From: Burkholderiaceae bacterium
GTDB lineage: Bacteria > Pseudomonadota > Gammaproteobacteria > Burkholderiales > Burkholderiaceae
Direction of reading: 5' to 3'
DNA: 12,780 bases
NCBI GenBank assembly: GCA_022701965.1
Contig: JAKONL010000072.1
Location: 1-12,780, forward strand
Shown: positions 1 to 7,170 of the stretch, one piece after another
Layout of the letters: each line of letters begins with the position of its first letter
How positions within the stretch are numbered: position 1 is the first letter of the stretch
Made by a program: the position numbers and the translations under genes
The notes under the pieces: model-generated
What the model was told of the DNA's origin: nothing
The model's database searches: none
Seen by the model: the letters and a program-made list of their open reading frames with translations, nothing else

Positions 1-355
1 GCTTGCCCGTGGCGCCGCCGGTGTACTTGTCGAGCACCTTGTGGTGCCAGAGGTCGAGCGCGCAGTTCAGCGCGGTCTGGCCGCCCATGGTCGGCAGGAT
101 CGCGTCGGGACGCTCCTTGGCGATGATTTTCTCGACCGTCTGCCAGGTGATCGGCTCGATGTAGGTGACGTCGGCCGTGGCCGGGTCGGTCATGATCGTC
201 GCGGGGTTGCTGTTGATCAGGATGACCTTGTAGCCCTCCTCGCGCAGCGCCTTGCAGGCCTGCACGCCCGAGTAGTCGAACTCGCACGCCTGGCCGATGA
301 TGATCGGGCCGGCGCCGATGATGAGGATCCTCTCGAGGTCTTTGCGCTTAGGCAT
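1..355 (-). CDS. carB: Carbamoyl phosphate synthetase large subunit, N-terminal part (cut by window edge)
   Basis: Large subunit of carbamoyl phosphate synthetase. It uses ammonia passed from CarA, bicarbonate and two ATP to make carbamoyl phosphate for arginine and pyrimidine synthesis in the cytoplasm. Only the first 118 codons of a roughly 1,070-residue family are here. The start [20 protein letters not shown] is the typical CarB opening, with the glycine-rich GAGP loop of the first biotin-carboxylase-like domain. It is followed by [23 protein letters not shown] and [11 protein letters not shown], all family hallmarks of the carboxyphosphate half. The ATG lies inside the end of carA (shared bases ATGCCTAA), an 8-bp overlap that implies translational coupling and roughly equal synthesis of the two subunits. 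The frame is open to base 1, so the gene runs off the window. Identity is very secure. Confidence 0.97.
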   Translation of the reverse strand, partial: MPKRKDLERILIIGAGPIIIGQACEFDYSGVQACKALREEGYKVILINSNPATIMTDPATADVTYIEPITWQTVEKIIAKERPDAILPTMGGQTALNCALDLWHHKVLDKYTGGATGK

Positions 356-1550
356 TCTTCTTCCCTGCTGCTTGATGCGTTTCCATGAGCGCCGTGAAGC
401 GGTCGAAAAGGTAGCCGATGTCGTGCGGGCCGGGCGACGCTTCGGGATGGCCCTGGAAGCAGAACGCCGGCTTCGTCGTATGGGCGAGGCCCTGCAGCGT
501 GTCGTCGAACAGGCTGACGTGCGTGGCGCGCAAGGTCGGCGGCAGCGATTGCCCGTCGACCGCGAAGCCGTGGTTCTGGCTCGTGATGCTCACGCGGCCG
601 TCGTCGAGGTCCTTGACCGGATGGTTCGCGCCGTGGTGGCCAAATTTCATCTTGTAGGTCTTCGCACCGAGCGCCAGCGCCATGAGCTGGTGGCCCAGGC
701 AGATGCCGAAGGTCGGAATGCCGGTCTCGATCAGTTCGGCGATCGCCGCGATCGCGTAGTCGCACGGCTGCGGGTCGCCCGGCCCGTTGGCCAGGAAGAT
801 GCCGTCCGGCTTCAGCTTGAGCACGTCCGCGGCGGGCGTCTGCGCCGGGACCACGGTGATGCGCGCGCCGCGCTGGGCGATCATGCGCAGGATGTTCTTC
901 TTGACGCCGTAGTCGTACGCGACGACGTGGAACTGCGGCGTGATCTGCACGCCGAAGCCCGGCTTGCCGTTCAGGTTCACGAGCTTCCACTCCGTCTGCG
1001 TCCACTCGTAGGTCTTCTTCACCGACACGGTCTTCGCGAGGTCGAGCCCGGTCATGTCGGGCGCGGCCTGCGCCGCGGCGACGGCTTCGTCGATGCGTTG
1101 CTGCGTCACGCTCTCGCCTGCGGCCAGCCCGACGATGGCGCCGTTCTGCGCGCCGTTCTCGCGCAGGTGGCGCGTGAGCTTGCGGGTGTCGATGTCGGCG
1201 ATGGCCACGGTGCCGTTGCGCACCAGGTACTCGCTGAGCGTGGCGGTCTTGCGGAAATTGGAAGCGACCAGCGGAAGGTCCTTGATGATCAGGCCGGCGG
1301 CATGGACCTTGTCGGCCTCGACGTCTTCCTCGTTGACGCCGTAGTTGCCGATGTGCGGATACGTGAGCGTCACGATCTGCTGGCAGTAGCTCGGGTCGGT
1401 GAGGATTTCCTGGTAGCCGGTCATGGAGGTGTTGAACACCGTTTCGCCGGCCGTGGAGCCGGTGGCTCCAATCGAGTTGCCGAGAAAGACCGTGCCGTCT
1501 GCGAGCGCCAGGATGGCGGGCGGGAAGGATCCCTTGAGAGACAAAAGCAC
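348..1550 (-). CDS. carA: Carbamoyl phosphate synthetase small (glutaminase) subunit
   Basis: Glutamine amidotransferase subunit that hydrolyses glutamine and channels ammonia to CarB. The N-terminal CarA domain ([18 protein letters not shown], then [18 protein letters not shown]) is followed by a class I glutaminase domain with the nucleophile elbow FGICLGHQ (Cys284) and the partner motif [13 protein letters not shown] (His368, Glu370). All three catalytic residues are present. I chose a GTG start at 1550. It gives a 400-residue protein whose N-terminus matches the family, and it has a GGAG Shine-Dalgarno six bases upstream. An in-frame ATG at 1601 would add 17 residues (start [10 protein letters not shown]) that do not look like CarA, though it also has a GGAG, only two bases away. 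E. coli CarA is 382 residues. The gene is first in a carAB unit with its own promoter at 1679-1707. Function is certain; the start is the only open point. Confidence 0.95.
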   Translation of the reverse strand: MLLSLKGSFPPAILALADGTVFLGNSIGATGSTAGETVFNTSMTGYQEILTDPSYCQQIVTLTYPHIGNYGVNEEDVEADKVHAAGLIIKDLPLVASNFRKTATLSEYLVRNGTVAIADIDTRKLTRHLRENGAQNGAIVGLAAGESVTQQRIDEAVAAAQAAPDMTGLDLAKTVSVKKTYEWTQTEWKLVNLNGKPGFGVQITPQFHVVAYDYGVKKNILRMIAQRGARITVVPAQTPAADVLKLKPDGIFLANGPGDPQPCDYAIAAIAELIETGIPTFGICLGHQLMALALGAKTYKMKFGHHGANHPVKDLDDGRVSITSQNHGFAVDGQSLPPTLRATHVSLFDDTLQGLAHTTKPAFCFQGHPEASPGPHDIGYLFDRFTALMETHQAAGKKNA

Positions 1551-1615
1551 TGGGTTCTCCGGAAGGATGACGCCCAAAGCGAACCAAGTTTCCCGGAACA
1601 TGGCTCCGGAAGGTT

Positions 1616-1676
1616 GCGGCTTTCGTCGAAGATCTGGCTTGCGTTCGCTGTGGGCGGATATGAGCGGGAAAGCCGC
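1616..1676 (-). repeat. Inverted repeat in the carA leader
   Basis: A perfect 9-bp inverted repeat flanks most of the carA leader. On the minus strand GCGGCTTTC (1676-1668) pairs with GAAAGCCGC (1624-1616), leaving a loop of 43 bases. The upstream arm begins at or just before the predicted transcription start. The element could therefore be a long-range RNA stem near the 5' end of the transcript, or a DNA site for a dimeric regulator overlapping the initial transcribed region. There is no U-tract after it, so it does not look like an intrinsic terminator. Function is unknown. Confidence 0.4.
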
Positions 1677-1678
1677 CG

Positions 1679-1707
1679 ATTATAGCCGGGCGTTATTCAC
1701 GTTTCTA
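1679..1707 (-). promoter_or_regulatory. Predicted sigma70-type promoter for carAB
   Basis: On the minus strand a perfect -10 hexamer TATAAT occupies 1684-1679. A -35-like TAGAAA (4 of 6 matches to TTGACA) lies at 1707-1702, with an ideal 17-bp spacer. Transcription would begin near 1672, about 120 bases before the carA GTG. The -35 lies in the last codons of the upstream methyltransferase gene, whose stop TGA is at 1699-1697. It is the best promoter match I noticed in the window and sits where two functional blocks meet, which supports carAB being a separate transcription unit. This is prediction from sequence only. Confidence 0.7.
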
Positions 1708-2485
1708 CCGATGCGGCACTCGCATGCAGGCAGATCGCCGCCGCCGCCGCGACGTTCAGCGACTCCTCGCCGCCCGGCTGCGCGATGCGGATGCGCAGGC
1801 CTGCGCGGGCTTCGAGCGCCGCCGAGACTCCCTGTCCCTCGTGCCCCATCAGCCATGCGCAAGGATGCGGCAACGCCGCGCGATGCAGCCATTCGCCTTG
1901 GTGCGAGCTGGTCGCGATCAGCGGAACGGTTAGAGCATCGAGCGCGTCGAGCTCGACGCCTTCGATCAGCCGCAGCCCGAAGTGCGCGCCCATGCCGGCG
2001 CGCAGCACCTTGGGCGCCCACAGCGCCGCCGTGCCCTTGAGCGCAACGACCTGGGCGAAACCGAACGCGGCCGCGCTGCGCAGGATCGAGCCCACGTTGC
2101 CCGCATCCTGCAGGCGGTCGAGCACGACGGTCGCCGCGTCCGCAACGAGGTCCGGACGCATCGGCAGGTGCAGCACGAAGCCCATCGGCGCCGGCGACTC
2201 GAGCCCGCTGACCCCGGCGAGCAGCGCATCGGCGACGACGACCGTCCTGTCGGCCGCCTGCGCCGCTTCGGCCCATTCGAATCGCGACGACGCCCAAAAG
2301 GACTCGGCGAACACCGCCATCGCGGGACGCACGGCGCGCGCCATCGCGGCGCGGCACAGGTGGTCGCCTTCGAGCCAGATGCGCCCGAGCTTGCGATAGG
2401 CACCCGGGTCCTGCGCCAGCTTGCGCAGGTCCTTCAGCAGCGGGTTGTCGCGGGAACTGACGACGGCGGGTTCGGGCATGCTCAT
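1697..2485 (-). CDS. TrmH/SpoU-family RNA 2'-O-methyltransferase
   Basis: A SPOUT-superfamily enzyme predicted to transfer a methyl group from S-adenosylmethionine to a ribose 2'-OH in rRNA or tRNA. The 262-residue protein has an N-terminal substrate-binding region (SSRDNPLLKDLRKLAQD, typical of SpoU_sub_bind proteins). The C-terminal knot domain carries all three SpoU motifs: LDRLQDAGNVGSILRSAAAF (Asn130, Arg136), the MGHEGQG loop (about 214-219) and GGEESLNVAAAAAI (SLN at about 242-244). The exact target base cannot be told from sequence, so I do not call it RlmB or another named enzyme. The start is either the ATG at 2485 or the one at 2479 (MPEPAVVSS); neither has a strong Shine-Dalgarno. 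The frame stays open upstream into rnhB, but that arginine-rich extension is not protein-like for the family. It follows rnhB by 19 bp and probably ends the envelope operon, with no terminator hairpin before the carA promoter. Confidence 0.9.
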   Translation of the reverse strand: MSMPEPAVVSSRDNPLLKDLRKLAQDPGAYRKLGRIWLEGDHLCRAAMARAVRPAMAVFAESFWASSRFEWAEAAQAADRTVVVADALLAGVSGLESPAPMGFVLHLPMRPDLVADAATVVLDRLQDAGNVGSILRSAAAFGFAQVVALKGTAALWAPKVLRAGMGAHFGLRLIEGVELDALDALTVPLIATSSHQGEWLHRAALPHPCAWLMGHEGQGVSAALEARAGLRIRIAQPGGEESLNVAAAAAICLHASAASVET

Positions 2486-2504
2486 CGCGGCGATCGTCGC
2501 ATGC

Positions 2505-3230
2505 TCAGGACTGCACCACGACCTGGACATGCACGCCTTCGTCGTCGACAAATCCGGGATCGAACGCATGCAGCGGATTCGGCGCATGCGCCGACGCGAC
2601 CTGACCCGCCACGCGCGCCAGGGCCGCGGCGACCGGGCTGAAGGTTCGCCGGTGGTGACGACAGGCACCGTGCCGCAGCAACGCCTCGAGGTGTTCGCGT
2701 GTGCCGTAACCCTTGTGACCGGCGAAGCCGTATTGCGGGAACTCGTCGTGCAGCGCCTGGCACAACCGGTCGCGATGCACCTTCGCGATGATCGACGCCG
2801 CCGAGATCGCCTTGACGCGCGAGTCGCCCCGCACGACCGCCTCGGCCAGCACGTCGAGCGACGGCAGCCGGTTGCCGTCGACCAGCACCTTGGCCGGCTT
2901 CAGCCGAAGACCCTCTACCGCGCGGCGCATCGCGATCATGGTCGCCTGCAGGATGTTGTGCGTGTCGATCTCCTCGACCGAGGCCTCGGCGACGGAACAG
3001 CACAGCGCGCGCTCCAGGATGCGTTCGTTGAGCCGCTCGCGCTGCAGCGCCGTCAGCGTCTTGGAGTCGGCGAGTCCACGGATCGGCCGGCGCTCGTCGA
3101 GGATCACGGCGGCGGCCACGACCGGGCCGGCCAGCGGGCCCCTGCCTGCCTCGTCGACGCCCGCGAGCAGTCCCGGCGCATCCCACACCAGGGCAGTTTG
3201 CTCAGCCTTCAAGAACTTTCTGGATCGCAT
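2505..3230 (-). CDS. rnhB: Ribonuclease HII
   Basis: Cytoplasmic endonuclease that cuts the RNA strand of RNA-DNA hybrids and removes single ribonucleotides misincorporated in DNA. All four acidic catalytic residues are visible: Asp26 and Glu27 in [14 protein letters not shown], Asp118 in LVDGNRLP and Asp136 in [18 protein letters not shown]. The family motifs [14 protein letters not shown] and HRRTFSPV follow. I took the ATG at 3230 ([11 protein letters not shown], 241 residues), which overlaps the end of lpxB by 29 bp and has no clear Shine-Dalgarno. A GTG at 3188, just after the lpxB stop, would give 227 residues and is a real alternative. The protein is longer than E. coli RNase HII (198) mainly through a tail of about 35 residues after the last family motif. 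Its place directly after lpxB is common in proteobacteria and suggests cotranscription rather than a shared function. Confidence 0.95.
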   Translation of the reverse strand: MRSRKFLKAEQTALVWDAPGLLAGVDEAGRGPLAGPVVAAAVILDERRPIRGLADSKTLTALQRERLNERILERALCCSVAEASVEEIDTHNILQATMIAMRRAVEGLRLKPAKVLVDGNRLPSLDVLAEAVVRGDSRVKAISAASIIAKVHRDRLCQALHDEFPQYGFAGHKGYGTREHLEALLRHGACRHHRRTFSPVAAALARVAGQVASAHAPNPLHAFDPGFVDDEGVHVQVVVQS

Positions 3231-4353
3231 CGGCGCAGAGTGTGGGGGTGTCGCGCTGCAGGTCGGCATGCAGCGCGGCGAAACGTCGCTCCAGCGCGGC
3301 GACCTTCTCGGGCGCACGGAACCACGCCAGCGTGGCCTCGGCAAGCGCGGCCGGCGTGGCCGCCTCCTGCAACAGTTCGGGCACGACGAATTCGCGGCAA
3401 AGGATGTTGGGCAGGCCGACCCAGGGCTGCAGCTGCTGGCGATGCATGAGGCGCCACGAGACGCGGTTCATGCTGTAGGCGATCACCATCGGCCGTTTGA
3501 AAAGCGCAGCTTCGAGCGTCGCCGTGCCGCTGGCGATCAACGTGGCGTCGCAGGCGGCGAGGACGGTATGCGACCGACCATCGACGAGATCGACCTGGCC
3601 GGCGACGTCGCTCGCCTGCAGCAGCGCCTCGATCTCCGCGCGCAGGCCCGGAATCACGGGCGTCACGAAGCGCAGATCCGGCATCTGCCTGCGCATCAGC
3701 GCCGCAGCGGCGAAGAAGCGGGCGGCCAGCGCACGCACTTCGGAGCGCCGGCTGCCGGGCAGGAGCGCAACCACCGGCACGTCCAGCGGCAGGCCGAGCG
3801 CCGCGCGAGCCGCCGCTCGGTCCGGCTCGTGCGGAATGACGTTGGCGACCGGGTGGCCGACATAGGTCGCATCCACGCCGTGCTCGGCCAGCAGCGCGGG
3901 CTCGAACGGGAAGATGCACAGCACGTGATCGGCCGCAGCACGGATCTTCTCGATGCGATCGGCGCGCCACGCCCAGATCGACGGGCACACGAAGTGCACG
4001 GTCTTCATGCCGCGACTGCGCAGCCCCGCTTCGAGTTCGAGGTTGAAGTCGGGTGCATCGACACCGATGAAGAGCTCCGGCCATTCGCGCAGCAGCCGTG
4101 CCTTGAGCTTGCGGCGGATGCCGGAGATCTCGGCATAGTGGCGCAGCACCTCGACATAGCCGCGTACGGCGAGCTTCTCCTGCGGCCACCAGCTGTCGAA
4201 GCCGCGCGCCAGCATCTGCGGCCCGCCGATGCCCGCTGCATGGGCCTCGGGCCAGCGTGCACGGATGCCGTCGAGCAGCAGGCCGGCCAGAAGATCGCCC
4301 GAGGGCTCGCCCGCAACCAGCGCGAGGCGCCGCAATTCGTCCTTTGGCTCCAT
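3202..4353 (-). CDS. lpxB: Lipid-A-disaccharide synthase
   Basis: Family GT19 glycosyltransferase. It joins UDP-2,3-diacylglucosamine and lipid X to form the beta-1,6-linked lipid A disaccharide at the inner face of the cytoplasmic membrane. The 383-residue length matches E. coli (382). Visible family motifs are LVAGEPSGD (residues 12-20), [17 protein letters not shown] (Asp99, Asp102), VCPSIWAWR, the hydrophobic CIFPFEP segment, YVGHPV and [10 protein letters not shown]. The ATG lies 6 bp after the lpxA stop, and an AAGG at the right distance supports this start. The last 29 bp overlap the proposed rnhB start. Nothing appears truncated or missing. Confidence 0.97.
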   Translation of the reverse strand: MEPKDELRRLALVAGEPSGDLLAGLLLDGIRARWPEAHAAGIGGPQMLARGFDSWWPQEKLAVRGYVEVLRHYAEISGIRRKLKARLLREWPELFIGVDAPDFNLELEAGLRSRGMKTVHFVCPSIWAWRADRIEKIRAAADHVLCIFPFEPALLAEHGVDATYVGHPVANVIPHEPDRAAARAALGLPLDVPVVALLPGSRRSEVRALAARFFAAAALMRRQMPDLRFVTPVIPGLRAEIEALLQASDVAGQVDLVDGRSHTVLAACDATLIASGTATLEAALFKRPMVIAYSMNRVSWRLMHRQQLQPWVGLPNILCREFVVPELLQEAATPAALAEATLAWFRAPEKVAALERRFAALHADLQRDTPTLCADAIQKVLEG

Positions 4354-4359
4354 CGACCT

Positions 4360-5148
4360 TCAGCGCGCGATGCCGCGTGTGCTGCTCGAGAGAAAGGTGT
4401 CCATCGCCGCGATGTCGCCGGCCGCATCCGGATAGTCGCCGGCCAGCGCACCGATCGCCGCGCGTGCATCGTCGAGCGTGCGGCCCTGTCGATAGAGCAC
4501 CTTGTGCATCTGCTTGACAGCCGCCATGCGCTCCGGCGAGAAACCGCGACGCCGCAGCCCGACTTGGTGAAAGCCACGGACCTGCAGCGGGTTGCCGTCC
4601 ACGAGCATGAACGGCGGCACGTCCTGCGAGACGGCGCTCGCGAAGCCGACCATCGCGTGCGCGCCGACCTTCACGAACTGATGGATGCCGGTGAGACCGC
4701 CGATCAGCACCCAGTCGCCGAGTTCGACGTGGCCGGCAAGCGTCGTGTTGTTGGCCAGGGTCGTATGGTTCCCGACACGGCAGTCGTGGGCGATGTGGGT
4801 GTACGCCATGATCCAGTTGTCGTCGCCCACACGCGTCACGCCGCCGGCGCCCGGCACGCCCAGGTTGAACGTGCAGAACTCCCGGATCGTGTTGCGGTCG
4901 CCGATGACCAGTTCGGTCGGCTCGCCGGCGTACTTCTTGTCCTGCGGCATCGCGCCGATCGACGAGAACTGGAACAGCCGGTTGTCGCGTCCGAGCGTCG
5001 TGCGTCCCTCCACCACGCAATGTGGCCCGATCGTCGTGCCGGCGGCGATCCTCACGTCCGCGCCGATCACCGAGTACGGTCCGATGGTCACGGACGTGTC
5101 GATCTGCGCCTGCGGATGAACGATCGCCGTGGGATGGATCCGGGTCAT
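4360..5148 (-). CDS. lpxA: UDP-N-acetylglucosamine O-acyltransferase
   Basis: First enzyme of lipid A synthesis: it moves a 3-hydroxyacyl chain from acyl carrier protein to the 3-OH of UDP-GlcNAc. The 262-residue protein has the left-handed beta-helix hexapeptide pattern ([35 protein letters not shown] and so on). The catalytic base is His121 in [13 protein letters not shown], equivalent to E. coli His125. The C-terminal helical domain starts about [12 protein letters not shown]. The chain-length ruler position equivalent to E. coli Gly173 is Phe169 here (GAHAMVGF), a bulky residue that predicts a shorter acyl chain than C14. It begins 13 bp after the fabZ stop and is followed by lpxB after 6 bp. 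FabZ next door acts on the same 3-hydroxyacyl-ACP substrate, so the two enzymes draw on one pool. Confidence 0.97.
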   Translation of the reverse strand: MTRIHPTAIVHPQAQIDTSVTIGPYSVIGADVRIAAGTTIGPHCVVEGRTTLGRDNRLFQFSSIGAMPQDKKYAGEPTELVIGDRNTIREFCTFNLGVPGAGGVTRVGDDNWIMAYTHIAHDCRVGNHTTLANNTTLAGHVELGDWVLIGGLTGIHQFVKVGAHAMVGFASAVSQDVPPFMLVDGNPLQVRGFHQVGLRRRGFSPERMAAVKQMHKVLYRQGRTLDDARAAIGALAGDYPDAAGDIAAMDTFLSSSTRGIAR

Positions 5149-5161
5149 GCGTGTCGCAGGA

Positions 5162-5608
5162 TCAGTTGATCTGGCGCATCGCGCACATCAACGTCGCCTC
5201 GCACGCGAGTTCCGCGCCGACCAGCGCGCGACCCTTGAACTTGGAGATGCCGGCCTTCATGCGGTCGATCTCCACCTCCAGCGTGAGCTGGTCGCCGGGC
5301 TCGACGGGCCGCTTGAAGCGGGCGCCGTCGATCGCGGCGAAGTAGTAGACCGTGTTGTCGTCCGGAACGATGTCCAGCGAATGGAACGACAGCAGCGCTG
5401 CGGCCTGGGCCATGGCTTCGAGCATCAGCACGCCCGGCATCACCGGGCGATGGGGGAAGTGGCCGTTGAAGAACGGCTCGTTCATCGTGACGTTCTTCAA
5501 CGCCTTGATGCTCTTGCCTTTTTCCATCTCCAGCACACGGTCGACGAGCAGGAACGGGTAGCGGTGCGGGAGCAGTTTGAGGATCTGGTGAATATCGAGC
5601 GTCGTCAT
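5162..5608 (-). CDS. fabZ: 3-hydroxyacyl-ACP dehydratase
   Basis: Hot-dog-fold dehydratase of type II fatty acid synthesis, removing water from (3R)-hydroxyacyl-ACP to give trans-2-enoyl-ACP in the cytoplasm. The 148-residue protein begins [20 protein letters not shown], as FabZ proteins do ([13 protein letters not shown]). It carries the active-site signature [20 protein letters not shown], with catalytic His50 and Glu64. The frame is open another 34 codons upstream into lpxD, but the ATG at 5608 fits the family and has a GAGA-type Shine-Dalgarno. It sits between lpxD and lpxA, 7 and 13 bp from them. This classic arrangement ties membrane fatty acid synthesis to lipid A acylation, because FabZ competes with LpxA and LpxD for 3-hydroxyacyl-ACP. 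Confidence 0.97.
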   Translation of the reverse strand: MTTLDIHQILKLLPHRYPFLLVDRVLEMEKGKSIKALKNVTMNEPFFNGHFPHRPVMPGVLMLEAMAQAAALLSFHSLDIVPDDNTVYYFAAIDGARFKRPVEPGDQLTLEVEIDRMKAGISKFKGRALVGAELACEATLMCAMRQIN

Positions 5609-5615
5609 GTTTTCT

Positions 5616-6593
5616 CTATCCTGCAGCGTCTTTTTTCTCGAGCGCCTTGAGCCTCTCGCGAAGGCCGTGCAGTTGCTTGAGCGTGGCAGCGTTTTTTTCC
5701 CAGGCGGCATTGTCGTCGATGGGAAACATGCCCGTGTATTGCCCCGGCTTGTGGATGGACCGCGTCACGACCGTGGCGGCCGAGATGTGGACTCCGTCGG
5801 CCAGCGTGAGATGCCCGAGCACGATCGCGCCACCGCCGACCGTGCAGTGCGCACCGATCACCGCGCTTCCCGCGACGCCAACACAGCCCGCCATGGCGGT
5901 GTGCTTGCCGATATGCACGTTGTGGCCGATCTGGATCAGGTTGTCCAGCTTCACGCCGTCCTCGATCACCGTGTCGTCGAGCGCACCGCGATCGATGCAG
6001 GTATTAGCGCCGATCTCGACGTCGTCACCGATCCTCACTGCGCCGAGCTGTTCGATCTTGACCCAAGTCCCTTGCGAGGGCGCGAGACCGAAGCCGTCCG
6101 CCCCGATGACGACGCCCGGATGCACCAGACAGCGTGCGCCGATGACGCAATCCTCGTTGATGGTGACGCGCGACATGAGCGTGGTGCCCGGGCCGACGCG
6201 CGCTCCGCGCTCGATCACGCACAGCGCACCGATTCGAGCGGTCGCATCGACATGGGCATCCTTGTCGATGACGGCACTGGGATGAATCCTGAACGACGGT
6301 GCCGGAGCGTGCGCCTTCTTCCAGAGTTGTGTCAGATGCGCGAAATACAGATAGGGATCGGACGTGACGATGCACGCACCGCGTCGAAGTGCAGTGTCCT
6401 GCATGGCGGGCGTCACGATCACGCAGGCCGCCTTCGATGCAGCAAGTTGTTTCTGATACTTCGGATGACTCAGGAAGCTAAGCGCATCGGGCGTGGCCGA
6501 CTGCAGCGGCGCCAGACGCCCGATGACGACATCCCGCTCGCCATGGAGGTCGCCGCCAAGTGCGTCGACGATCGTTGCAAGCGTCAGCGGCAC
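5616..6593 (-). CDS. lpxD: UDP-3-O-acylglucosamine N-acyltransferase
   Basis: Third committed step of lipid A synthesis: adds a second 3-hydroxyacyl chain to the 2-amino group of UDP-3-O-acyl-glucosamine. The 325-residue protein has an N-terminal uridine-binding domain (about 1-100, including [13 protein letters not shown]). A left-handed beta helix of hexapeptides follows ([39 protein letters not shown]). Catalytic His224 in [10 protein letters not shown] is equivalent to E. coli His239. A C-terminal charged helix ([17 protein letters not shown]) fits the ACP-binding helix of the family. The only workable start is a GTG at 6593; no in-frame start lies between it and the skp stop 28 bp upstream, and no good Shine-Dalgarno precedes it. 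It is followed by fabZ after 7 bp. Confidence 0.96.
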   Translation of the reverse strand: MPLTLATIVDALGGDLHGERDVVIGRLAPLQSATPDALSFLSHPKYQKQLAASKAACVIVTPAMQDTALRRGACIVTSDPYLYFAHLTQLWKKAHAPAPSFRIHPSAVIDKDAHVDATARIGALCVIERGARVGPGTTLMSRVTINEDCVIGARCLVHPGVVIGADGFGLAPSQGTWVKIEQLGAVRIGDDVEIGANTCIDRGALDDTVIEDGVKLDNLIQIGHNVHIGKHTAMAGCVGVAGSAVIGAHCTVGGGAIVLGHLTLADGVHISAATVVTRSIHKPGQYTGMFPIDDNAAWEKNAATLKQLHGLRERLKALEKKDAAG

Positions 6594-6621
6594 GCCAGGA
6601 CGAAGCCGATCGAGAAAACCG

Positions 6622-7170
6622 TCACTTGCCGGCTGCAGCGGGTGCGGAACCCGTCGAACCGTTCAACGCCTTGATCACCTTGTCGGTGATGTCATGCTTG
6701 GGGTTGATGTAGATCGCCTCCTGCAGGATGGCATCGTACTTTTCAGCCTCGGCGACCTGCTTCACCACGCGATTGGCACGGTCGTAGACCTGTTGCAGTT
6801 CCTCGTTCTTGCGAGCGTTCAGATCCTCCTGGAACTCGCGGCGCTTGCGCTGGAATTCCCGATCCTGGTCGACCAGCGCTCGTTGGCGGGTGGCACGTTG
6901 ACTCTCAGACAAGGTCGGTGCCTCGCGCTCGAATTTCTCGGACGCCACCTTCACGGCTTCGCCCAACGCCGCGACGTCCTTCTCGCGCTTCAGGAACTCC
7001 GATTCGAGCTTGGCTTGCGCGGCCTTCGCGGGCTGCGCTTCACGAAGCACGCGGTCGGGATTGACGAATCCGATCCTGAACGTCTCCTGCGTCTGGGCCT
7101 GCGCCGCAGGAGAAACAGCCACCAGCAACGGAAGCAACAGCGAGCCTGCGATGCGCAACATATGAGTCAT
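6622..7170 (-). CDS. skp: Periplasmic chaperone Skp/OmpH family
   Basis: Periplasmic trimeric chaperone that holds unfolded outer-membrane proteins after export and passes them to the Bam complex. The 182-residue precursor has a Sec signal peptide (hydrophobic [10 protein letters not shown], predicted cleavage after AQA at residue 25). The start of the mature protein, [15 protein letters not shown], is typical of OmpH. A long charged coiled-coil region follows (about 45-140), rich in Lys, Glu, Arg and Gln, and forms the tentacles. The helix then returns to the body domain ([20 protein letters not shown]), and the tail is low-complexity. The start ATG shares one base with the bamA stop (TAATG), indicating translational coupling. 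A second ATG three codons on, at 7161, is possible. Position between bamA and lpxD is the classical one. E. coli Skp is 161 residues with signal. Confidence 0.94.
   Translation of the reverse strand: MTHMLRIAGSLLLPLLVAVSPAAQAQTQETFRIGFVNPDRVLREAQPAKAAQAKLESEFLKREKDVAALGEAVKVASEKFEREAPTLSESQRATRQRALVDQDREFQRKRREFQEDLNARKNEELQQVYDRANRVVKQVAEAEKYDAILQEAIYINPKHDITDKVIKALNGSTGSAPAAAGK

Noticed and set aside
217..1587. A 456-codon minus-strand frame overlapping carA and carB, and a 462-codon plus-strand frame over the same stretch.
   Set aside because: Low-complexity Arg-rich shadows of carA/carB, whose correct frame carries the glutaminase triad.
2482..2502. A six-codon minicistron (MRRSPR) between rnhB and the methyltransferase gene, ending in ATGA over the next start.
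   Set aside because: Too short to judge and without a Shine-Dalgarno; most likely chance, though it could mimic a coupling device.
2788..5169. A 793-codon plus-strand open frame across rnhB, lpxB and lpxA.
   Set aside because: Antisense shadow spanning three well-identified genes; no protein family features, and its length follows from scarce stop codons in GC-rich DNA.
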